Assembly: GCA_937885175.1 (NCBI GenBank)
Contig: CAKZZO010000097.1
Location: 1 to 12,258 of the forward strand
DNA: 12,258 bases
Direction of reading: 5' to 3'
From: an uncultured Treponema sp.
GTDB taxonomy: Bacteria > Spirochaetota > Spirochaetia > Treponematales > Treponemataceae
The notes under the pieces are model-generated. The model was not told the origin of the DNA and made no database searches. It saw only the letters and a list, made by a program, of their open reading frames with translations. This document shows, piece by piece, positions 6,654 to 12,258 of this stretch (the stretch's first letter is position 1; each line of letters starts with the position of its first letter). A program made the translations under genes and the position numbers.

Positions 6654-8149
6654 TTTGACCTCTCTTTATACACTAGACCTAGAAGCTGAATCGCAATAAG
6701 TGGTGTCATGGCAACCAATGCAATAACTCCGAATGCGTCCACCGCAGGATTTCCACCGCTTGCCGCCGAAGCACCGATGGTAAAGGATAGAATAAAAGTA
6801 CTTGTCATCGTTCCGCTGGCTACACCGCCAGAGTCAAAGGCAATGCCTGTAAAAAGTTTGGGGCAGAAAAATGCAAGAAGCAGTGACAGTGCATAACCTG
6901 GAATCAAAACATACCAGAGACTGAATCCCGTCAGCACACGAAGCATGGAAAGTCCGATAGAAGTTGCAACTCCCGCAGAAAGTGCAATCAGCATAACCCT
7001 ACGCTTTATCGTGCCGCCGCTTACGCTTTCCACCTGGTCGGTCAAAACCCAAACCGCAGGCTCGGCGATGACAACCACTGCACCAAAGGCACAGGCAATT
7101 ATCACCAACAAGGCTGACCACAGGCTACTAGACGCTGCCAACGCACCCAGCACTTCACCCAACCGCTCTCCTGCAGGCATAAAGCCGCCGTTCGCACCCG
7201 TCAAAAAAATTACCAGCCCGATAAAACTCAGCACAAAACCGCGCACCATACGCAGCACTTGAACAGGCGGCATCTTTATCAGCGTAATCTGAAAGGTTGC
7301 TGCCATAATCGCCAGCGGCAGCAGTGCCGTTACCACTTCACGGGTAATTTCGGGAAGCAAGTGTATGAAAATAGCCGGTCCCTGAGCAGCAACTTCCTTG
7401 CCGTCAACAGCATCAATGAGATTGCTTACATCGGTTTGTAGCGACGGATGGGCAAACAGAATTCCATACAGACAGACAGCGGCAATGGGACCGATGGATG
7501 CAATGCCAGTAAGACCAAAACTGTCTTCATTGGAAACCGCCGATGCAGCATTTGTTTTTGCACGGACTGCCGCTACACCCACACCCAGTGCCATGATAAA
7601 GGGAACCGTCATGGGACCAGTTGTTGCACCGCCAGAGTCAAAGGCAACTCCCTGAAAATCTACAGGACAAAAATATGCAAGCACAAAGACAATTACATAT
7701 GAAACGAGCAGGAGAATATTAAGGGGAATGGAAAGCACGATACGAAGAATGCCCAATGATACGAAGAGACCTACGCCCGCTGCAATCATCAGAATCAGCC
7801 CCCATTTGTTTACACCCGGCGAAATACCCTTTATCTGATTTGCAAGCACTTGTACATCCGGCTCAGCAACCGTCACAATAAAACCAATTACAAAGGCAAC
7901 GGTCAAAAGTAGAACAAGATTTCGCTTTGCCGCAAGAGCCGCACCACTTCGCTCACCAATGGGGATTACCCCAATATCAATACCCTGTAAAAAAACAGTC
8001 AGTCCCAAAATAACTAGAATGCCACCCAGTAAAAAACGTAGGATAAGTTCCCAAGTGAGCGGTGCAATGGTCACCCCAAGCAAAAGGACTACCGCCATAA
8101 TCGGCAACACGGAGAGTAGCGTTTCCTTTAGTTTAAGCAGAATATTCAT
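6650..8149 (-). CDS. DUF1538 membrane protein, internally duplicated transporter candidate
   Basis: This 499-residue, highly hydrophobic inner-membrane protein probably has 12 or more segments. It consists of two homologous halves offset by about 267 residues. Matching motifs are IPIGERSG (63-69) and MPAGERLG (324-331); AEPDVQVL (95-102) and AEPAVWVL (362-369); GVAFDSGGATTGPMT (167-181) and GIAFDSGGVASGTMT (435-449). I recognise the family as DUF1538; no substrate is established to my knowledge. Two-fold internal repeats with glycine-rich FDSGG motifs would suit a transporter with paired re-entrant loops, which is inference. AAGGA about 9 nt upstream supports the start. It follows the hexosaminidase gene by 18 bp and overlaps the P-II gene by 4 bp. 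Confidence 0.87.
   Translation of the reverse strand: MNILLKLKETLLSVLPIMAVVLLLGVTIAPLTWELILRFLLGGILVILGLTVFLQGIDIGVIPIGERSGAALAAKRNLVLLLTVAFVIGFIVTVAEPDVQVLANQIKGISPGVNKWGLILMIAAGVGLFVSLGILRIVLSIPLNILLLVSYVIVFVLAYFCPVDFQGVAFDSGGATTGPMTVPFIMALGVGVAAVRAKTNAASAVSNEDSFGLTGIASIGPIAAVCLYGILFAHPSLQTDVSNLIDAVDGKEVAAQGPAIFIHLLPEITREVVTALLPLAIMAATFQITLIKMPPVQVLRMVRGFVLSFIGLVIFLTGANGGFMPAGERLGEVLGALAASSSLWSALLVIIACAFGAVVVIAEPAVWVLTDQVESVSGGTIKRRVMLIALSAGVATSIGLSMLRVLTGFSLWYVLIPGYALSLLLAFFCPKLFTGIAFDSGGVASGTMTSTFILSFTIGASAASGGNPAVDAFGVIALVAMTPLIAIQLLGLVYKERSK
6823..7647. repeat. 21-bp exact direct repeat inside the DUF1538 gene
   Basis: Positions 6823-6843 and 7627-7647 are identical over 21 bp and lie 804 bp apart, exactly 268 codons. 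They encode the duplicated AFDSGGV/A motif of the two halves. This is the nucleotide trace of the internal gene duplication, or of strong selection or gene conversion on that motif, not a mobile-element repeat. Confidence 0.85.
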
Positions 8150-8167
8150 GTTCGACAGTCCTTGCAG

Positions 8168-9316
8168 TTAATATCCTTTTAGTTTCAGAATACGGAGTAC
8201 ACTTTCGTCCAAACGCTCCATAGTAATTTTTTCCTCCTTGACGGCAGAAAGCACTGCCTCGTATGCAAGAGGAAAATCTTCTGGTATCAGCAGAATATCG
8301 TTTCCCGCTTCAAAGGCAATAACAGAGGCCTTTGCAGAGCCAAAGTTTTTTTTAATTGCACCCATAGCAAGGGCATCGGTCAAAATGACCCCCTGATAGC
8401 CGAGTTCGCCACGCAGTTTGCCCATAATCAATTCTTTTGAAAGTGATGCCGGAAGCCCGTCAGAAGTGGCTTTTGTCATCATAACATGGGCAACCATAAC
8501 CGTATCAGCCTGCTTCAGATTTGCCTTGTAGGGAATCAATTCACAGGTCAACAATTCATCCCAAGTCTTATCCACGGCAACATAATCTTCATGGGTATCA
8601 CCCTTGGTATCTCCATGGCCAGGAAAATGCTTGATGCTGCCCTTAATGCCCTGCGCATGAAGACCGTCCAAAAATGCCCCCGCCATATCGGAAACCAATT
8701 GGGGGTCAGAACCAAAGGCACGGCTGCCGATGACAATGTTTTCTGGATTGGTATTTACGTCAACAACAGGAGCAAAGTCAAAGGTAAATCCATATGCCGC
8801 AAGATAGGAACCGATGCAGTTTCCCGCTTCCCTCGCCTTTTCCACATCGCCTGTTTTGCCAATTTCCTCCATTGCGCCCACATTCTGTATGCCAAGTGAT
8901 TTAGTCTGTGCCAAGCGGGCCACACGACCGCCTTCTTCATCCACTGCAATCATGGGCAGAATCTTACAGGAATTTTTTATATTTCTGGTCAGTTTTTTGA
9001 GCTGTCTTTTGCTCTTGATATTATTTGCAAAAAGGCAGAATCCGCCCACGGGGTACTGTCTGAGTGTAGACTTCATCCGTGATGTCAGTTTTGTATGTCC
9101 ATAGTCATACGATGATTTTGTATTTTCTGTGCTTTCCTTAAAATCAATCTGGTCAAGGCGAATCACAAAAAGCTGGGCAACCTTTTCTTCCGTGGACATG
9201 TTAAAAAGGATTTCTTCTGCACTTTGCGTACTTTTTGGAACACTGGCACAACCCGCCATAAAAAGGAAAAGAAAACAAATTGTTGTAACAAATGTCGTGC
9301 TTTTTCTGTTCTTCAT
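8168..9316 (-). CDS. Beta-N-acetylhexosaminidase lipoprotein, GH3 family (NagZ-like)
   Basis: This enzyme hydrolyses terminal beta-linked N-acetylglucosamine, probably from muropeptides or other cell-wall fragments. From ATG 9316 it is 382 residues, with a signal peptide and lipobox MAGC (Cys23), so it acts outside the cytoplasm, unlike cytosolic E. coli NagZ. GH3 motifs are VDEEGGRVARL (125-135), GSRAFGSDP (197-205), KHFPGHGDTKGDTH (229-242) with the NagZ-type D240/H242 acid-base dyad, and nucleophile D314 in ILTDALAM. An upstream in-frame GTG at 9340 would add eight residues, but it precedes the predicted transcription start and would spoil the signal peptide, so 9316 (with GGGGA upstream) is preferred. 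It leads the DUF1538/P-II operon. Confidence 0.92.
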   Translation of the reverse strand: MKNRKSTTFVTTICFLFLFMAGCASVPKSTQSAEEILFNMSTEEKVAQLFVIRLDQIDFKESTENTKSSYDYGHTKLTSRMKSTLRQYPVGGFCLFANNIKSKRQLKKLTRNIKNSCKILPMIAVDEEGGRVARLAQTKSLGIQNVGAMEEIGKTGDVEKAREAGNCIGSYLAAYGFTFDFAPVVDVNTNPENIVIGSRAFGSDPQLVSDMAGAFLDGLHAQGIKGSIKHFPGHGDTKGDTHEDYVAVDKTWDELLTCELIPYKANLKQADTVMVAHVMMTKATSDGLPASLSKELIMGKLRGELGYQGVILTDALAMGAIKKNFGSAKASVIAFEAGNDILLIPEDFPLAYEAVLSAVKEEKITMERLDESVLRILKLKGY

Positions 9317-9341
9317 ATGAAAATCCCCATCCTCTGCCACT

Positions 9342-9370
9342 AGTATAGCAGTTTTTTCCCGCTTTTACAA
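9342..9370 (-). promoter_or_regulatory. Promoter of the hexosaminidase-DUF1538-P-II operon
   Basis: On the minus strand, TTGTAA (plus-strand 9365-9370) and TATACT (9342-9347) are 17 bp apart. The predicted start near 9335 leaves about 19 nt of leader before ATG 9316. Its -35 overlaps the -35 of the divergent luxS promoter. Confidence 0.65.
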
Positions 9371-9391
9371 TTACGAACTTCGTGCTATAAT
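9363..9391 (+). promoter_or_regulatory. luxS promoter with extended -10
   Basis: TTTACA (9363-9368) and TATAAT (9386-9391) are 17 bp apart, and the -10 is preceded by TGC, giving a perfect extended -10 (TGnTATAAT). Transcription should begin at about 9397-9399, at the luxS start codon. Confidence 0.75.
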
Positions 9392-9397
9392 ACAAGC

Positions 9398-9892
9398 ATG
9401 GAAGTCATTCAAAGTTTTACTATCGATCACACACATTTAAAACCCGGAATTTATGTTTCCCGCCAAGACAAGGGTTTTACTACATTTGACATTCGCATTA
9501 CCGAGCCAAACAAAGAACCGGCTATCGCTCCTGCCGCCATACACAGCCTTGAGCATCTGATGGCAACCTGGTTCCGCAACTCAGCAGTTAAGGATGATGT
9601 GGTGTACGTTGGTCCTATGGGCTGTCTTACCGGCATGTATATCATTATGACTGGCTCCTACACCGTGGAAGATATGCGCCGCCTGACCATAAAATGTCTG
9701 GAATGGATTTTAACTCAGGATGCAGTTCCTGCCACCACGCCCCAGACTTGTGGAAATTACCTTTTGCACGACCTGCCCATGTGCAAGTGGGAATGCCGAC
9801 GTTACATTGACCGCCTTAAAAATGATTTTCACAGCGAATACACTAAACTGCAAGTCACCCTGGAAAGCGGCATGACTTTTGCCGACGCATAA
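9398..9892 (+). CDS. luxS: S-ribosylhomocysteine lyase LuxS
   Basis: This 164-residue cytoplasmic metalloenzyme cleaves S-ribosylhomocysteine to homocysteine and DPD, the precursor of autoinducer-2, in the activated methyl cycle. Metal ligands are H49 and H53 in HSLEH and C118 in CGNYLLHDL; catalytic residues are E52 and C76 (GPMGC). The N-terminus SFTIDHTHLKPGIYVSRQDKG and FDIRITEPN match the family, so the start is well fixed. No Shine-Dalgarno sequence precedes it and the predicted transcript starts at the ATG, so translation may be leaderless. It is a single-gene unit; no pfs or methionine gene is adjacent. Its TAA directly abuts the stop codon of the convergent MATE gene. Confidence 0.96.
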   Translation: MEVIQSFTIDHTHLKPGIYVSRQDKGFTTFDIRITEPNKEPAIAPAAIHSLEHLMATWFRNSAVKDDVVYVGPMGCLTGMYIIMTGSYTVEDMRRLTIKCLEWILTQDAVPATTPQTCGNYLLHDLPMCKWECRRYIDRLKNDFHSEYTKLQVTLESGMTFADA

Positions 9893-11239
9893 TCAGGCTT
9901 TTGCAAATGCCCGACGCCGCACCAAAAAGTAGACGGTGAGCATGGCAAGTGCCGTAAGAGACCAGCTGGCAGGATAGACACTAATCAACACTTCAAATGA
10001 AGGCCAGTGGGTAAAAATCGTAAAGACCCAGAGCAGGCGGAATACACAGGTGCCGAAAATCGTAATGACAGCAGGAAGCATGGAATGTCCCATCCCCCGC
10101 AAGGCACCAGCACTCACTTCGTAGCCGCACATAATAAAGTCAAAGGGCAGTGCATGGAGCATACGGATTAAGCCAAACTGCACCACTTCTGCATCTGTAG
10201 AATACAAAGAAAGCAAGGGAAGACGAAAGAGAATAAAGAGCCCCACCATCGTCATGTTGGAAATGATGCCGCACAACATGCTGATTCTAAAGACACGGCG
10301 GCAACGGTCAAACTGATGGGCTCCGTAGTTTTGGCTGGTAAAGGTAACGCAGGCCTGGGTGAATGCGCTTACGGTAAAAAATGCAAAGGCTTCAAAATTG
10401 TTTGCCGCTGCGCTTCCTGCAACACAACTTGAACCAAAGGAATTGATTGCGCTTTGAATACAAACATTTGAAAAGGAAAAGACCATGCCCTGCAAGCCCG
10501 CAGGCGCGCCAATTTTTATCACGCGAATGATGTATTCCCTTTTGAGCGAAAGTTTGTGCACATCCAATGTAAAAGGCTCATCCTCATGCAGGAGAAAAAA
10601 AACAATCAGCCCCGAACTCACCACATTTGAAACCACGGTTGCAATGGCAACGCCCGCCACTCCCCAATGAAAGACAATCACCAAAAGCAAGTTCAAGAGG
10701 AGATTTATTACTCCAGCCAAAAAGAGGCAATAGAGCGGCCGCTTGCTGTCGCCTTTGGAGCGCAAAATTGCCGAGCCAAAATTGTAGAGCATGATAAAAG
10801 GCATACCCAAAAAATACAGACGCAGATAGAGCACCGACATTTCGATTACATCATCGGGAGTATTCATCATGGTGAGAATAGGACGAGCCGCAAATTGACC
10901 TGCCAAGACCAAAAATATACCGCTCAAAAGCGCAATGGAAATAACCGTATGCACGGCTTCGTTGATTCGGCGCATTTTATTCTGTCCGATGAACTGGGCG
11001 ATGACCACATTTGCACCTACGCTCAAGCCAACGAAGAGATTTATAAGGAGATTGATTGTTGAACTGGTGGAACCGACTGCCGCCAATGCCTGACTGCTGG
11101 CAAATCGTCCAACCACGGCAACGTCAGCAGAATTGAACAACTGCTGCAGGATACTGCTTGCCGCCAGAGGTAAGGCGAAGAGACAGATTTTATCCAGCAG
11201 CGAGCCGGTCAACATGTCGATTTGATTTTTTGACTGCAT
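9893..11239 (-). CDS. MATE family efflux transporter
   Basis: This 448-residue inner-membrane protein with about 12 hydrophobic segments belongs to the multidrug and toxic compound extrusion family, which exports organic cations or other compounds using a Na+ or H+ gradient. Family marks include the N-terminal MLTGSLLDKICLFALPL, LQQLFNSADVAVVGRF (31-46), VGLSVGANVVIAQFIGQ, and the mid-protein GAPAGLQGMVFSFSN that opens the second half. The length is normal. It lies 21 bp after uppP with only a weak ribosome site (AAGAG), so it is probably cotranscribed with uppP. The substrate cannot be read from sequence. Confidence 0.93.
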   Translation of the reverse strand: MQSKNQIDMLTGSLLDKICLFALPLAASSILQQLFNSADVAVVGRFASSQALAAVGSTSSTINLLINLFVGLSVGANVVIAQFIGQNKMRRINEAVHTVISIALLSGIFLVLAGQFAARPILTMMNTPDDVIEMSVLYLRLYFLGMPFIMLYNFGSAILRSKGDSKRPLYCLFLAGVINLLLNLLLVIVFHWGVAGVAIATVVSNVVSSGLIVFFLLHEDEPFTLDVHKLSLKREYIIRVIKIGAPAGLQGMVFSFSNVCIQSAINSFGSSCVAGSAAANNFEAFAFFTVSAFTQACVTFTSQNYGAHQFDRCRRVFRISMLCGIISNMTMVGLFILFRLPLLSLYSTDAEVVQFGLIRMLHALPFDFIMCGYEVSAGALRGMGHSMLPAVITIFGTCVFRLLWVFTIFTHWPSFEVLISVYPASWSLTALAMLTVYFLVRRRAFAKA

Positions 11240-11260
11240 GCGCTCTTTTGAAGAATGAAA

Positions 11261-12145
11261 TTAGAAGAAAATCAGTCCCAGCACACCTAGAGGAATCAGA
11301 TAAGCGGCAAACCATTCCAAGTGACCGCGACGGATGATGCCCATGAGCCAAGAAAGTGCAAGATAGCCAGAAACAAAAGCCACCCCACACCCTGCAAGCA
11401 GGGGAAGCAAGCCAACAGAATCGGCTACAGCGTCCAAGTCCTTGAGTTCCAGAATAAAAGCACCCAAAATGGCGGGGATTGAAACGATAAAAGAATAGTC
11501 ACCAGCGGTGCGGCGATCCACACCACTGAACAAGGCACCCGCAATCGTAGAACCGCTACGGCTGATGCCCGGCAATGTTCCCACACCCTGTGCAAACCCA
11601 ATGATAAGTGCCTGCCACCAGCTGATGCCCGTCAGATGACGGTCGCCAGAAACACCGTTCATTGCCGCACGATGCAGACAGCGAATTTTGTCCACCACTG
11701 ATGAAGCCACCAGCAGACCTGCCGTTACCAAAAAGCCAATGCAAATGTAGGTAAGGGAAATATTCTTAATCAGCTTGCTCGTAACCATGCCGATTGCGCC
11801 AGTAACAATCGTTGTCATAATAATCATTATGATAGTGTAGCGGCCTGCCTGTTCGTTGGGAGCAAGCGTTGCAATTTTTGCATCGGTAATGGGCTCAGAG
11901 TTCATCGGCTCGCCTTTCTGCCCGATTGCACGGAAAAGAATCATAAAAAGTCTGCCGATAACTTTTCTAAAGTAGATAACAACTGCCAAAAGTGTTGCCA
12001 GATGCAACATAACGTCAAACAAAAGCGGCACTTCACTCAGCCCGAACAAATGTCGTACTACCGAAAGATGTCCGCTGGAAGAGACGGGTAAAAATTCCGC
12101 AATGCCCTGAACCAATCCTAAAACAACGCTCTGTAAAATAGTCAT
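11261..12145 (-). CDS. uppP: Undecaprenyl-diphosphatase UppP/BacA
   Basis: This 294-residue integral membrane enzyme dephosphorylates undecaprenyl diphosphate, recycling the lipid carrier for peptidoglycan and other polymers; overexpression of the family gives bacitracin resistance. Diagnostic motifs are EFLPVSSSGH (17-26) and LPGISRSGSTIAGALF (191-206), followed by GVDRRTAGDYSF. The reading frame is open to an ATG at 12220, but the extra 25 residues are polar and unlike the family. The internal ATG at 12145 has GAGAGG upstream, sits about 15 nt after a predicted transcription start, and begins MTILQSVVLGLVQG as expected. It is slightly longer than the E. coli enzyme because of a loop around residues 75-100. 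Confidence 0.94.
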   Translation of the reverse strand: MTILQSVVLGLVQGIAEFLPVSSSGHLSVVRHLFGLSEVPLLFDVMLHLATLLAVVIYFRKVIGRLFMILFRAIGQKGEPMNSEPITDAKIATLAPNEQAGRYTIIMIIMTTIVTGAIGMVTSKLIKNISLTYICIGFLVTAGLLVASSVVDKIRCLHRAAMNGVSGDRHLTGISWWQALIIGFAQGVGTLPGISRSGSTIAGALFSGVDRRTAGDYSFIVSIPAILGAFILELKDLDAVADSVGLLPLLAGCGVAFVSGYLALSWLMGIIRRGHLEWFAAYLIPLGVLGLIFF

Positions 12146-12166
12146 ACTTTTTCCTCTCTGAAATAT

Positions 12167-12195
12167 ATAATAGCAGTTGGAGCGAATATGGTCAA
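12167..12195 (-). promoter_or_regulatory. Promoter of the uppP-MATE operon
   Basis: On the minus strand, TTGACC (plus-strand 12190-12195) and TATTAT (12167-12172) are separated by 17 bp. The predicted start near 12160 leaves a short leader with GAGAGG ahead of ATG 12145 and rules out the upstream ATG at 12220 for this transcript. Confidence 0.65.
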
Positions 12196-12258
12196 ACCGT
12201 TTAGGCCAGGGCAAACGCATTATAATCCATTCACAAGTAAGACAAAAAGGGCACAGGC
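12196..12258. other. Window edge with a two-faced -10 sequence
   Basis: ATTATAAT (12219-12226) reads as TATAAT on both strands, so a second, upstream promoter for uppP (start near 12212) or a divergent promoter for a gene to the right of the window is possible. No good -35 is seen for either. No gene can be called here. Confidence 0.25.

Noticed and set aside
9317..9340. GTG start adding eight residues to the hexosaminidase
   Set aside because: It lies at or upstream of the predicted transcription start and adds acidic residues ahead of a normal lipoprotein signal peptide.
10667..11062. 131-residue plus-strand frame opposite the MATE gene
   Set aside because: It is a shadow of a well-supported membrane protein gene, with no start signals and no recognisable domain.
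12146..12220. ATG at 12220 extending UppP by 25 residues
   Set aside because: The extension is polar and unlike the family, runs across a good promoter, and the ATG at 12145 has a proper ribosome site.
1..12258. CRISPR, tRNA, rRNA, insertion sequence or integration-site signals
   Set aside because: No repeat-spacer pattern, cloverleaf, transposase frame or terminal inverted repeats were seen; the only long exact repeat is the 21-bp one inside the DUF1538 gene.

Overview
This 12.3-kb window holds eleven convincing protein genes packed with almost no free space. They form four transcription units plus luxS. Base composition is moderate (by eye about 45-50% GC). There are several lipoproteins with loose lipoboxes (LVSC, LNAC, MAGC), an orphan TRAP-type binding lipoprotein tied to a Cache-PAS-GGDEF sensor, and a tandem DUF1538/P-II pair. 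My best guess is a Treponema-like spirochete. That is inferred from gene style, not from a marker gene, and I hold it only moderately. I saw no rRNA, tRNA, CRISPR array, transposase or prophage gene.

Layout. Positions 1-208 are a regulatory region: three TGYAT sites phased 21 bp apart, a near-consensus promoter, and a hairpin with a T-tract just before the first gene. Positions 209-2512 (+) are a complete polar amino acid ABC importer (binding lipoprotein, permease, ATPase). Its last codons overlap tail-to-tail with a minus-strand operon (5872 to 2507) of a dCache-PAS-GGDEF diguanylate cyclase, a TRAP-family binding lipoprotein and a Nudix hydrolase, all with overlapping start and stop codons. 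A second minus-strand operon (9316 to 5997) encodes a GH3 beta-N-acetylhexosaminidase lipoprotein, a DUF1538 membrane protein that is an internal duplication, and a P-II-like protein that is also an internal duplication. luxS (9398-9892, +) is divergent from it, with interlocking promoters, and its own start codon sits at the predicted transcription start. A third minus-strand operon (12145 to 9893) encodes undecaprenyl-diphosphatase and a MATE efflux protein. Its stop codon abuts that of luxS.

How the genes fit together. The importer probably takes up a polar amino acid and may be controlled by an ArgR-like repressor. The TRAP protein lacks membrane partners here and is translationally coupled to a periplasmic-sensing cyclase, so it may serve as a ligand-presenting co-receptor for c-di-GMP signalling. 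The DUF1538/P-II pair looks like a transporter with a dedicated P-II gate, comparable in principle to Amt-GlnK or SbtA-SbtB. NagZ-like and UppP functions point to cell-wall recycling and lipid-carrier recycling. LuxS serves the activated methyl cycle and AI-2 production.

The most interesting items are the DUF1538/tandem P-II pair, the orphan TRAP-cyclase pair, the interlocked luxS/hexosaminidase promoters with an apparently leaderless luxS, and the 21-bp-phased sites ahead of the ABC operon.
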